Source: Halotia branconii CENA392 (GTDB lineage Bacteria > Cyanobacteriota > Cyanobacteriia > Cyanobacteriales > Nostocaceae). From it: a DNA stretch of 64,000 nucleotides. The notes under the pieces were generated by a model that worked only from the letters and a program-made list of their open reading frames with translations, did no database searches and had not been told where the DNA came from. The translations under genes and the position numbers were made by a program. Positions within the stretch are counted from its first letter, which is position 1. Every line of letters begins with the position of its first letter. Below, piece by piece: positions 34,068-42,504 of the stretch. The stretch is from assembly GCF_029953635.1 (NCBI RefSeq), contig NZ_CP124543.1, forward strand, positions 4,381,455-4,445,454, read 5' to 3'.

Positions 34068-36482
34068 TCAAGCCCAATTTTGATGAATACGTTCTCGCAA
34101 AAATCTTTGACTATCATAAGCTTCGGATGTTGGCAAAGAAATATAAACTTTATCTTTTTCAAGACAATAATTAATAAACCATTTGATAACTGTACACCAG
34201 TCTTGCCAATTTAACTTTCTTTTATTCATCAGATCTCGTACTTTCCCAATATAGTTTTTACCAATTACGGGAGTTGTCAAAGCCATTTCTATCATATAAC
34301 TTCCTTCTTTATCATCTACAGCAAATTCGTAATGGATGCGTCCGCAAGGAGTAATCTTGACTCTTTGTGACTCATAAATATTAATATCAGTTGGATCGTA
34401 AGGCTCAATTAGACGATAACTCATGAGAGCTTCAAGATGTTCTTTAACTAATCCCCTGCTAACAGCAGCAGGCTCAAAATAATTCATAATATCCTCAATT
34501 GAGCGATAGATTTTTTCTGAATCTGTTGTTTCCGAATAGACATCTAATAACATGCGAAGTATTGACAGCCTTAACAAGGGACTTGTAATACTACTTGAAT
34601 TGACTTCAAAAAGATTCAGTATAAAATCACTATCCTTCTGTTCAAAACGATTGTAGTCTCCAACTAGAAGTGCTTTTTTTATTTGACGACGATTTGGACG
34701 AGATTTATTACCAACAATATAAGTTTTAACAAGCTCTGGAATTCCAATAATTGGTGAAGTAATAATTCTCTGGGCTATTTGTAAACTTCTACGAATATCA
34801 TAATTAGAAAGCCACCCGATCACGCGTCCTATGTAATCTTCGTTAATAAATATATCTTCTATAGCTAAAGCAAATGCGCTAATATTAGATATTGAAACTC
34901 GAATTCCTTTTCTAGTAAAGTATTGTCTAGATATTTCAGAATCTTCTATCGTCTTTTCTTTAATAAAATCAACTCTTTTAGCAAGAATCTCTTTTGTAGA
35001 TGGTACAGGTAAGTAAAAACTGATGCTTTCGTAAGACTGAAATGGTCCTGATTTTGATAGCTGCCAAATTGTCCGATCTGTTATCGGACAAATTATAAAT
35101 GAAAAGACACTTCTATATATTGATTGGGCATATTGAAAGACTGCATCCTGAAAAGTTTGCGGAAAGTGATCGGTATTATCAAATACTATACATGGCATTA
35201 ATAATCTGGCTTTAGCTGCATTTTCAATTAATCTCATGACGTACTTATCAGGATGCCTCTCAATCAAATCTGCCATGAATTCTCCAAATTTTTCTTTAAA
35301 TTCATTTTTATTCCTTTCATATAAATGTTTTCGTTCACCATATCTCCACCGATCGTACTCTTTAATAAAAACTCCTTGAAGTTCTTCATAGGAAGGATAT
35401 TCACCTTTAAAAAGCTTTTTTTCTAGTTCAATTTTTAGTTTATCAGTAAGCCATCCTACTATGTTCGTTTCTTCCCCACTTGAATCAGCCAAATTAATCT
35501 GAAGAAATAGGCAGCGATCGCTTAAATGTTTATCCAAAATTAGACGGAAAAAACGGTCAATAAAAGTGGACTTACCAGCTCCTTTGTTACCTATAATTAT
35601 AACAAATTCTCCTCTCTGTAATTCAACAGCATTTCTTATTTTATTTTCTAACTCACTTCCTTTGTCCGAATTTACAATATCAATTCGATTCAAAAGATTT
35701 CGTGTTATCTTTTGAAGGTTTTCATCTGCTGTTCTACTTTCTTTAGACTCCACAAAACATTTCGCTAGCATATCAGGATCATTTTCACCTGACATACTGC
35801 TAAAAAAACTACGATAAACATTCTCAATATCAGCAAAAAATGTAGATTTATCAAGTAAACGTCTATCAGAAATACTAATTATAGATTCCAGCGATTCACT
35901 ATGATTAACCTGTAAACCTTCTGCTTTACGTACATGTACCTGATATAAATTATTTAGCATTCCCTCTCTGGAAAACAAATCATAAAAGATAGCAAAATTT
36001 TGTTGCACAGCTTCAAGGCTAGGAAATACTACTGCTTTACCTTCTGATGGTGGTATACCGTCAGTGCGAATAGCCCAAAAACCAATCCATTCAAAGCCAG
36101 TTGTTATGGCAGAAAACAGCGCAGCAGTGTCAGCACAGTAGCGCTTTGCCTGAGCAAATGCATCAAAAGCAGACTTAAGAGCAGGACCACCAACTTTGTA
36201 CCAAGCCATACGTACTTGACAAGTATCAATCAGTAGTTTTGCTCTTCGTTTCGCCTCTACTACCAGTCTGCTACGTCCTCCGGAAGCTATTAGGTAATCA
36301 ATATAGCCAGAATCAGTATGGGGTTCTGTAATAATTTCCGTTCTTTCCCATCCCAAAACTTCGGTTAAAATGCGATCAATAACTTGAAATCTTGCATCCT
36401 CTTCTGTTTCAATTTTTATACTGGTTTGTGTTAATTCTATATACAGTAGATCAAATTTTTCTTTTGCTTGATCGATATTCAT
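34068..36482 (-). CDS. Restriction-nuclease/P-loop NTPase protein, probable anti-phage defence
   Basis: The protein has 804 residues. The N-terminal domain (about 20-180) has a PD-(D/E)XK pattern: YIDYLIASGG with D62, then LVVEAKRR giving E76-x-K78, as in HsdR N-terminal domains. The central NTPase has Walker A IIGNKGAGKST (about 297-306) and Walker B-like CIVFDNTDHF (about 445), resembling STAND/NACHT-type or archaeal-type ATPases. The C-terminal third is helical, with no recognisable effector. Genes with this layout are usually single-gene defence systems. It is monocistronic, AT-rich compared with its neighbours, and flanked by long gene-poor DNA, which suggests horizontal transfer. The exact family is not recognised. 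Confidence 0.8.
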   Translation of the reverse strand: MNIDQAKEKFDLLYIELTQTSIKIETEEDARFQVIDRILTEVLGWERTEIITEPHTDSGYIDYLIASGGRSRLVVEAKRRAKLLIDTCQVRMAWYKVGGPALKSAFDAFAQAKRYCADTAALFSAITTGFEWIGFWAIRTDGIPPSEGKAVVFPSLEAVQQNFAIFYDLFSREGMLNNLYQVHVRKAEGLQVNHSESLESIISISDRRLLDKSTFFADIENVYRSFFSSMSGENDPDMLAKCFVESKESRTADENLQKITRNLLNRIDIVNSDKGSELENKIRNAVELQRGEFVIIIGNKGAGKSTFIDRFFRLILDKHLSDRCLFLQINLADSSGEETNIVGWLTDKLKIELEKKLFKGEYPSYEELQGVFIKEYDRWRYGERKHLYERNKNEFKEKFGEFMADLIERHPDKYVMRLIENAAKARLLMPCIVFDNTDHFPQTFQDAVFQYAQSIYRSVFSFIICPITDRTIWQLSKSGPFQSYESISFYLPVPSTKEILAKRVDFIKEKTIEDSEISRQYFTRKGIRVSISNISAFALAIEDIFINEDYIGRVIGWLSNYDIRRSLQIAQRIITSPIIGIPELVKTYIVGNKSRPNRRQIKKALLVGDYNRFEQKDSDFILNLFEVNSSSITSPLLRLSILRMLLDVYSETTDSEKIYRSIEDIMNYFEPAAVSRGLVKEHLEALMSYRLIEPYDPTDINIYESQRVKITPCGRIHYEFAVDDKEGSYMIEMALTTPVIGKNYIGKVRDLMNKRKLNWQDWCTVIKWFINYCLEKDKVYISLPTSEAYDSQRFLRERIHQNWA

Positions 36483-36777
36483 CAGGTATGATCCTTTGCA
36501 AAACCTTAGTTTAGCGATTTATAGCTATTATTAGTATATTTATACTACTATACAGAAAGCAAAAAATATTCTGATTATCAAGTAATGGATTATACGTTAA
36601 GATTTGCCGTGATCAATTTTATTTGACAGGCAAGAAAGTTTTCAAAATGTCCACTATCTACATTTAGATGAGCCAAAAATTGTTGACTCTAATGAAGCAA
36701 TCCCCTTTGTCGTTGAGATGAATTAGGTAATTACTCCCCAGTGTTATAAGTAACTAGGATTATGTGAAATAGGAAGA
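36483..36777. other. Gene-poor AT-rich spacer, possible decayed gene end
   Basis: No intact gene. A frame ending at about 36726 reads HYLHLDEPKIVDSNEAIPFV then VEMN and a stop, which resembles a protein C-terminus, but upstream stops cut it off. I cannot assign a family. Confidence 0.3.
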
Positions 36778-36996
36778 ATGAGCGATCGCTACAGTATGGT
36801 AATTCAATGGTCAGATGAAGATAACTGCTACTTGGTACACTTACTAAAGTTTCCTTAGCAGCAATTCCACACTCATGGTAAGACTCATGAAGAAGCCGCT
36901 AAACATACACAAGAAATGATTGAATCTCTGATTGAATGGTATGAAGAGCTAAGAAAACCTCTACCAAAGGCGATTACTTTTCCTCAGAAACATTAA
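36778..36996 (+). pseudogene. hicB: HicB-type antitoxin gene with an in-frame stop
   Basis: From the ATG at 36778, preceded by a GGAAG site, the frame reads MSDRYSMVIQWSDEDNCYLV HLLKFP, then TAG, then QQFHTHGKTHEEAAKHTQEM IESLIEWYEELRKPLPKAIT F to a TAA at 36996. This is the HicB partial RNase-H-like fold at full length (72 codons) with one nonsense codon at the 27th position. No hicA toxin gene is recognisable next to it. A sequencing error is possible. Confidence 0.8.
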
Positions 36997-37020
36997 AATC
37001 AAATACTTGTTATTAAGAAC

Positions 37021-37100
37021 GCAGGGGGCAGCACTTCGGCTTACTTCGACTACGCTCAGTACAAGTCGCTCAGTGACCGGGAGCAAAGAGCAGGGGGAAA
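37021..37100 (-). repeat. Intergenic copy of the C-rich/TTCGACTACGCTCAG repeat
   Basis: Read on the minus strand it gives ccggtcactgagcgacttgt, then actgagcgtagtcgaagtaa, then gccgaagtgctgccccctgc. This is the closest relative of the insert in cobN (374-462). Confidence 0.85.
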
Positions 37101-37505
37101 AGAGGGTTTCATGCTTTTTGTACAAATGCGGGAATTAGAACTAATTACGCGGACATGATATCATCCCAAAAATTTTTATCTTAGGGTACTACCTCTGAAC
37201 GCAACTTAGTATTGAGCGATCGCACACTAACTTTACACAATTCAAAACACATTGGATCAGCAATTTGATAGATAATGCTGCTTCCTGTGGTTATTCTTGG
37301 GAAGATATCCGCCTTTTCATTGGGTCTTAAGGTGGCAAATGTAAAGAACAAATTAAGAAATCTCAATTCTTTACAAAACGAATCTCAAAATTAACATTAA
37401 TTCACAATTAACTAAAATCCAAGCCTCTGGTGCATTGGAGGAGAACAACACGAGTAATTTGATTTCTCTCTAATTCGATTGGAATCGAATTAAGCATCAC
37501 AAATT
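37101..37505. other. Spacer upstream of the ArsR-family gene
   Basis: No convincing gene. The last ~50 bp contain tcgattggaatcgaat (37477-37492), an imperfect dyad 14 bp before the ArsR-family start that could be its operator. Confidence 0.4.
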
Positions 37506-38090
37506 ATGAACAAACAACAGTTTCAGACACTACTACAATTTTTTAAAGCTTTGGCAGACGAAAGCCGATTGAAGATTGTGGGTATCTTAGCAAATCAGGA
37601 GTGCAGCGTCGAAGAATTGGCAGCACTCATGCAACTCAAGGAACCGACAGTATCTCACCATTTAGCGAAACTCAAAGAGCTAAATTTGGTGACTATGCGC
37701 CCTGATGGTAATAGCCGTCTGTATCAGTTAGATAGCGAAGTATTGCAAAGCATTAGCAAAGAAATTTTCACCGCTGAGAAAATAGCCTCTTTTATGGAGG
37801 GTATAGATACTGAAGCCTGGGAAAGCAAAGTCATGAACAACTATTTAGAGGCTGATACTAGCAGCCTGAACGGAATACAACGCCTCAAAGAAATTCCCGC
37901 TAGTCGCAAAAAGCGCTTAGTAATTCTCAAATGGTTGGCAAACAAGTTTGATTTAGGGGTTCAGTACCCTGAATGCACAGTCAACGAAATTCTCAAGCGC
38001 TACCATCCTGACTGCGCTACCTTACGGCGAGAATTGATTAGCCACCAGTTAATGCAACGAGAGAATGGTATTTATTGGCGCATAACCTAG
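37506..38090 (+). CDS. ArsR-family regulator with C-terminal DUF2087
   Basis: The protein has 194 residues. The winged helix (about 8-85: FKALADESRLKIVGILANQE, then LAALMQLKEPTVSHHLAKLKEL and PDGNSRLYQLD) is ArsR type. No CxC metal motif is visible. DUF2087 follows (about 120-193: KRLVILKWLANKF, YPECTVNEILKRYHPDCATLRREL, MQRENGIYWRI). The combination is common in cyanobacteria; the ligand is unknown. It lies convergent with the azole-RiPP operon (253 bp apart), and a role in its regulation is possible but unproven. Confidence 0.9.
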   Translation: MNKQQFQTLLQFFKALADESRLKIVGILANQECSVEELAALMQLKEPTVSHHLAKLKELNLVTMRPDGNSRLYQLDSEVLQSISKEIFTAEKIASFMEGIDTEAWESKVMNNYLEADTSSLNGIQRLKEIPASRKKRLVILKWLANKFDLGVQYPECTVNEILKRYHPDCATLRRELISHQLMQRENGIYWRIT

Positions 38091-38343
38091 AGTCAAAAAA
38101 GCAGTTATCGAATAATATAGCAGTCGAAAGGAGCCGAAGTGCTATCACGAACACTCCTCAAAGAAGTGGGCTGACCGCCGCCTTTGTGAGTTCGATGAAC
38201 CTCTCCCTAACCCCTCTTTGACGCAAAGAAGGGCAGAAAATTTCCTAGTTTTAAACGAAAAAATCAAGGTTTCAAAGCCTCTGCCACTGTAGGGGTTTGG
38301 AGAGGGGTTATTTAAGGCCGTCGAACTTACGTTAACTACTGTA
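38091..38343. other. Spacer with repeat sequence
   Basis: It contains a gtcgaaaggagccgaagtgc word, then cctctccctaacccctctttg and the related ggggtttggagaggggtta, together an imperfect inverted pair (about 38209-38310). gagttcgatgaa and cgtcgaacttac mark its outer ends. It looks like a MITE-like repeat between two convergent genes. Confidence 0.5.
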
Positions 38344-38868
38344 TCAAGGATACCCTTGGGGATACATCGGTATATAAGTTGGTGCGGAAAAACCCGGAGA
38401 TATTTGGGGATATATTGGTATGTAGGTCGGCGTGGAAAAACTTGGAGACACTTGGGGATAAATCAGTATGTAGGTTGGTGCGGAAGAACCTGGTAAATAT
38501 CCTGGATACCCTTGAGGATACATTGGTATATAAGTTGGTACAGGAATATTTGGAGATGTTTGGGGAAAGTTTGATGGACATCCCGTATAGACTTGTGAAT
38601 AAGTTGATGTTGGACAAGGTGAATATGTAGCAAAGTTAGGTTTTTGCTGTGTGTTTATCCAAGATTGATTGGTATATGGTGCTGCTTGATTATTAGAGTC
38701 AATCCCCAACCATTCTTCTAAAAGGCGTATAGCTTGTTGATTAATAATAGGTTCAAGAGGTATGGCTAAACTTTCTTGGGCTGTCATCATAACTATTGAG
38801 ATAGCCAGCATTAATGATGCAGCTAGTTGATAAGACTGTTTTAAAAAGAATTTGTATTGTCTAATCAT
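38344..38868 (-). CDS. Secreted Tyr/Pro-repeat protein at the end of the azole-RiPP operon
   Basis: The protein has 174 residues. A signal peptide (QLAASLMLAISIVMMTAQESLA) precedes a short linker with QAIRLLEEWLGID. Four PTYI(P/L)(M/I)YPQ repeats follow (about residues 110-174), separated by GYPG/SPSF/SPGF-type linkers. Two cysteines occur before the repeats (SPCPTSTYSQVYTGCPS). I do not recognise a family; low-complexity YPQ proteins can be surface or matrix components. It starts 22 bp after the sagB-like gene on the same strand, so cotranscription is likely, but a role in the pathway is unproven. Confidence 0.75.
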   Translation of the reverse strand: MIRQYKFFLKQSYQLAASLMLAISIVMMTAQESLAIPLEPIINQQAIRLLEEWLGIDSNNQAAPYTNQSWINTQQKPNFATYSPCPTSTYSQVYTGCPSNFPQTSPNIPVPTYIPMYPQGYPGYLPGSSAPTYILIYPQVSPSFSTPTYIPIYPQISPGFSAPTYIPMYPQGYP

Positions 38869-38890
38869 GTTTTAGCTTCAATTAGACATC

Positions 38891-39637
38891 TTAAAACGAT
38901 AATTTTTGGTTACTACGAGTACCAACTGCAACACAATAAACCGCTGCATGATGTTTTCCATCAATACCTAAAATGGCATTCATGCTCATGTCATGAAATC
39001 CACCAATACAAAGACTGTCTAATCCCAATTGCACAGCCATTAGACATATATTTTCAGCTTGATGACCAGCTTCCAAAAGTGCAAAGCGGTAGCCGCGCGC
39101 ACCGTATTTGCACATCGAGCGCATAAACACAGATGTAAATACGAACAAAGCATTGGCATTAACTGCGTAATCTTGTTGCAATAAAGATTCTACAAAGTCT
39201 GCTGGTACGGCATCATTAATCCGATGAAGCCCATGACCACGGCCTTCATAGTGGTACAACCCAGCTGTTAGATTTTCTACCGCCTGGGTAGATACGAAAA
39301 TTTCAATCGGATAAAGTCCTCCCGCAGATGGTGAGTTTCGCGCTTCATAGGTGTAACCATCCATTTCACGCAACCCATTGATGCCGCATCCTGCATCGAG
39401 TAGCTGAACCAATGTGATCAGCGGCATAACCTTATTCTCAAACGATCGCATAGAACAACGTCGCTGCAAAAGCTCAATTAGTGGGTTATCGCGTGGTGCT
39501 GGCGGCAGTTCCAAAAAAGCAGCCTCCGGTAAATACCGCATTTCAGTAGCCGAAACACGCTTGACATAACTTTGAGGTACTGGAGAATTTAAATGATACA
39601 AAAGAGCTAACTCCAGAGGTTCGTTAACTTTGTACAT
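38891..39637 (-). CDS. SagB-type FMN-dependent azoline dehydrogenase
   Basis: The protein has 248 residues. It is a nitroreductase-fold oxidoreductase of the SagB/ThcOx family: RRCSMRSFENKVMPLITLVQ, then NSPSAGGLYPIEIFV, then GARGYRFALLEAGHQAENIC, whose YRFALLEAGH pattern is diagnostic. It would oxidise azolines to azoles using FMN, after the YcaO protein has formed the rings. It lies 53 bp after the YcaO gene on the same strand; the gap holds short cgaattacgaattac repeats. Confidence 0.93.
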   Translation of the reverse strand: MYKVNEPLELALLYHLNSPVPQSYVKRVSATEMRYLPEAAFLELPPAPRDNPLIELLQRRCSMRSFENKVMPLITLVQLLDAGCGINGLREMDGYTYEARNSPSAGGLYPIEIFVSTQAVENLTAGLYHYEGRGHGLHRINDAVPADFVESLLQQDYAVNANALFVFTSVFMRSMCKYGARGYRFALLEAGHQAENICLMAVQLGLDSLCIGGFHDMSMNAILGIDGKHHAAVYCVAVGTRSNQKLSF

Positions 39638-39690
39638 CGCTTTGATTTCCTCATCTTCCGAACTACGAACTACGAATTACGAATTACGAA

Positions 39691-41034
39691 TTAGGCCATA
39701 GGATGTGGACAGGGATTTAAGTCATTTTCAGTACGTCGTCCACCATAACCTAATCTTTCTGGAACCTCGAACAAACGCCGATTTCCCAGTGGCTCTAATC
39801 CATAACCAAAATATATAGGGACTAATTCACTTGCCAAAGTCCGCACTACTCGAAAACCCAGCGATGCGATGTCAGGAGTTGTAATCTCTACTAAATAAGG
39901 TTCAGCACCCACTGAATGCAACTTGGCAATTACTGATTGCAATTTTTCTGCTTCGGACTGAGAGTCATAAGTTGGTAAATCTTCAACTTTTAGATATTGG
40001 TCATGGTGAAACAAAAAATTTAACTCGCTCAACCGAGCTGTTGTGTAGAAAAAAGCGCTGTGATCGTCTAAATCCTTGACATCTTCATATTGATTGAGAT
40101 TAGCTCCAGCACCAGCAGCCATGCGTTCTATGTCACCAAAACGGGCTTGACAAACTTCAAAAATTGCCTTGCGAAGCGCTGTTGAACCATCAAGATGGCA
40201 TCCTAAACCAGTTGCAACAGCCGGATTTTTACCCGAATAATCAATTAACATTGCCATTACAACCGGGACTTCAATATCGGTAGTGAAATTGAAGGCAACT
40301 AGCTCAATGCCAAATCGGGCATAATGGCGTAAAATTTCCGTCTCGATTCCTGGTCGGTGGTCAAAATAAATACGTGGAGCAGGTAAGCGATTTAACCATG
40401 TAATGATGAAAGCATCGCGCTCAATTAACTCGCACAAGCCACCGTAGGCGGCAAACTCTAAAGAAGGGCCACTAGCCATGCCGTTAGAAGTTATGGGTAA
40501 AATGTAATCTCCTTCTAAATCGCTGTTCCAGTCTAAATAAACCATAAACGCTGGGATTAAAACCTTTTGGTTGCTTCCTAGAGCAAGGGCAGCCATCCAT
40601 GAAGTCTGCGTTGCTGGATCAAAAGCTGGATATGGAAAAGTTGGGTCAGAGTATTGTTTGTCAGAAAAAGAGAAAAAAGCTGGAGGATAAACGGCGCGTT
40701 GGCTTAGTTCTGCATAGCTACTGACAGTTAATTGCCGACGATCAACAATACCACCACAGTAGCGCTCTATGGCTTCACCTACCGCCCCAAAAATTGCTTG
40801 TTCATCAGTCATGCCTCTGCCTACGCCATAGCGTAAATCATCTTGCTGTTTACGAAGCTGAAAATTGGCTAATTCGGCTTGCCACAAGACTGGCAGATCA
40901 AACTCTGTATAAGGCTTGGTAAATCTATCAATTGCTCGGATAATTCCTGTATGTGGGCTGACTAAATCGCGCCAGCGTGGACTAGCAACTGCTGCATTCA
41001 CTGTGTTCTCTCCTGTTGCGAACAATGTGGACAA
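39691..41034 (-). CDS. YcaO cyclodehydratase (SagD-like)
   Basis: The protein has 447 residues. The YcaO ATP/Mg residues are visible: GEAIERY with E87 and E90, ELIERD with E202 and E205, and FEVCQ with E293 and Q296. The C-terminus ends PCPHPMA, giving the PxPxP tail found in azoline-forming YcaO proteins. It uses ATP to cyclise Cys (or Ser/Thr) of a precursor peptide to azolines. Its start overlaps the end of the upstream E1-like gene by 37 bp, a sign of translational coupling and of a C-D protein pair. Confidence 0.95.
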   Translation of the reverse strand: MSTLFATGENTVNAAVASPRWRDLVSPHTGIIRAIDRFTKPYTEFDLPVLWQAELANFQLRKQQDDLRYGVGRGMTDEQAIFGAVGEAIERYCGGIVDRRQLTVSSYAELSQRAVYPPAFFSFSDKQYSDPTFPYPAFDPATQTSWMAALALGSNQKVLIPAFMVYLDWNSDLEGDYILPITSNGMASGPSLEFAAYGGLCELIERDAFIITWLNRLPAPRIYFDHRPGIETEILRHYARFGIELVAFNFTTDIEVPVVMAMLIDYSGKNPAVATGLGCHLDGSTALRKAIFEVCQARFGDIERMAAGAGANLNQYEDVKDLDDHSAFFYTTARLSELNFLFHHDQYLKVEDLPTYDSQSEAEKLQSVIAKLHSVGAEPYLVEITTPDIASLGFRVVRTLASELVPIYFGYGLEPLGNRRLFEVPERLGYGGRRTENDLNPCPHPMA

Positions 41035-42119
41035 CCAGGTTTTTTTAGCACCACGTTATGAGTTAGCTTTGTGCCGAGCAAGTCTAAATGCAGTAATTTA
41101 CCATTAGTAGCGATCGCTAAACCAAGTATCATTTTCACTGCCTCAAGAGCTAAATAACTTCCAACCAGCATCTGGGCGATCGGCAAACTTTCTCGCAGCC
41201 GTGGTTGAGAACGCCGTTCTCGGTCAAGAAACTGCTCAATCGCCAATTCGGCCTCTGGCAGCTTGGCACAGGCTATAGACCGCATCCGATAGCACAGATA
41301 GCAAGGGCTATCCTGAAAAAGTACCAATGGCCCAATATTTCCCTCAACACCAACAGCTCCGCCCGGTAGCAATGGTCGCTGCATTTTTAGGCATAATCGA
41401 TTCAAGCGATACGCCAAATTTACAGATACAGCATCGGTTGCGACAATCACCAAATCAACGTCATCCAGCAAAGTATTTACTGTTGCGTCATCAGTTAAAG
41501 AATCTGTGACGATTTCAGTTTGGGTTACTTCTGCATTAGCAGAGCTTAATGAAGTTATCGCCTCGATTTGTTGAGCCGCTTGCACATGATCTCGAAAAGC
41601 ACCGATTTTATTTACTTGGTCTGACATCATCAGGAAATCATCATCGCATAGACGCAGAAAACCAATACCAGCAGTAGCCAAGTTTGTTGCTGCTACCAGC
41701 CCTGAACCTTTAAGTCCGAAAACAGCAATTTTAGCGTTGGCTAAATGCTTTTGGACATCTTTTTGCTCAAAGCCTAGCTCGTGATAAAGGCTGATTTGAG
41801 GCAGTAAATAAGCACGACTATCTAAATCAACTGCATCCTCTACAACTAAGCGATTATTTATCAAAAATTCTAAACATTGATTCAGTGAAGAATCTGTCAA
41901 CTTTTCCCCAATCGCAGCCCGGATTTCTCCTATTGTTCGGGAGCCATCTAGTAAAGGTAATACAATATTTTCTACATCGTGCAGTGATTGACCTTTTACT
42001 GTTAGCGTTCGTCGTGTCGTATTGAAGATCATAGCTTCTTCATCATTACAATCTGGCGGTGCAACGTGAATTACGATATGTTCTAAAAGACGCAGGCGCT
42101 GATTATCGTTTAATTTCAT
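40998..42119 (-). CDS. TOMM cyclodehydratase partner, RRE plus E1/ThiF-like domain (SagC-like)
   Basis: The protein has 373 residues from the ATG at 42119 (MKLNDNQRLRLLEH). The N-terminal winged-helix part (about 1-110: FNTTRRTLTVKGQSLHDVEN, then LLDGSRTIGEIRAAI) resembles a RiPP recognition element. An E1/ThiF-like fold follows (about 130-373: KIAVFGLKGSGLVAATNLAT, then GIGFLRLCDDD). Zinc ligands are CYLC and the C-terminal CPHC (C363, C366). It would bind the leader peptide and present it to YcaO. An open frame runs 36 codons upstream, but its beginning is MITE sequence (42189-42327), so I reject that start. No strong ribosome site is visible. Confidence 0.9.
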   Translation of the reverse strand: MKLNDNQRLRLLEHIVIHVAPPDCNDEEAMIFNTTRRTLTVKGQSLHDVENIVLPLLDGSRTIGEIRAAIGEKLTDSSLNQCLEFLINNRLVVEDAVDLDSRAYLLPQISLYHELGFEQKDVQKHLANAKIAVFGLKGSGLVAATNLATAGIGFLRLCDDDFLMMSDQVNKIGAFRDHVQAAQQIEAITSLSSANAEVTQTEIVTDSLTDDATVNTLLDDVDLVIVATDAVSVNLAYRLNRLCLKMQRPLLPGGAVGVEGNIGPLVLFQDSPCYLCYRMRSIACAKLPEAELAIEQFLDRERRSQPRLRESLPIAQMLVGSYLALEAVKMILGLAIATNGKLLHLDLLGTKLTHNVVLKKPGCPHCSQQERTQ

Positions 42120-42188
42120 AAGCTTTGTTTTATTGTCTCGATCTTCATAGAAAAAACAGAACAATATGAAAACTCGGTTTGATATAGT

Positions 42189-42327
42189 AGGACTTACGCA
42201 CTCATAACGAAAACTAGATCTTCGCAATTACTACCCTGCGGGAACACTTCGTACTAAGCGTAGCTATGCCGTAGGCTTTATGCTTTGCTTTTGATGACGT
42301 TAAATCATAATCTGTGCGTAAGTCCTG
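42189..42327 (-). mobile_element. MITE with AGGACTTACGCA termini, copy 2
   Basis: It spans 139 bp and has AGGACTTACGCAC / GTGCGTAAGTCCT ends, as in copy 1 (4003-4121), in opposite orientation. It shares cataacgaaaactag and the gacgttaaatc-type interior but carries about 20 bp more. It lies 69 bp upstream of the E1-like gene, between it and the precursor gene. Confidence 0.88.
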
Positions 42328-42367
42328 ATAGGAATAAGGGAAATATTAAGTAGCAACTCAGAAAGTG

Positions 42368-42415
42368 AAAAACCCTGTTTCGCTACAATATTAGTTAAAT
42401 AAAAACAGGGTTTTT
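42368..42415 (-). terminator. Hairpin terminator between precursor and modification genes
   Basis: AAAAACCCTGTTT (42368-42380) and AAACAGGGTTTTT (42403-42415) are perfect inverted repeats of 13 bp. On the minus strand the second A-rich arm becomes a T run at the end of the stem. It lies about 90 bp after the precursor stop and would terminate most transcripts. Partial readthrough would give high precursor and low enzyme levels. Confidence 0.75.
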
Positions 42416-42504
42416 GTTGGCTATGAAAGCAATATTTTATGGCTCTAAACTTAAAAATCTCGGTTTCTCTAGTTACTGAATTGCTGTTCTATCTCCAGGT
42501 TAAT

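Noticed and set aside
37181..37366. 61-codon minus-strand frame before the ArsR-family gene
   Set aside because: It has no ribosome site, no recognisable pattern, and overlaps the presumed promoter of the ArsR-family gene.
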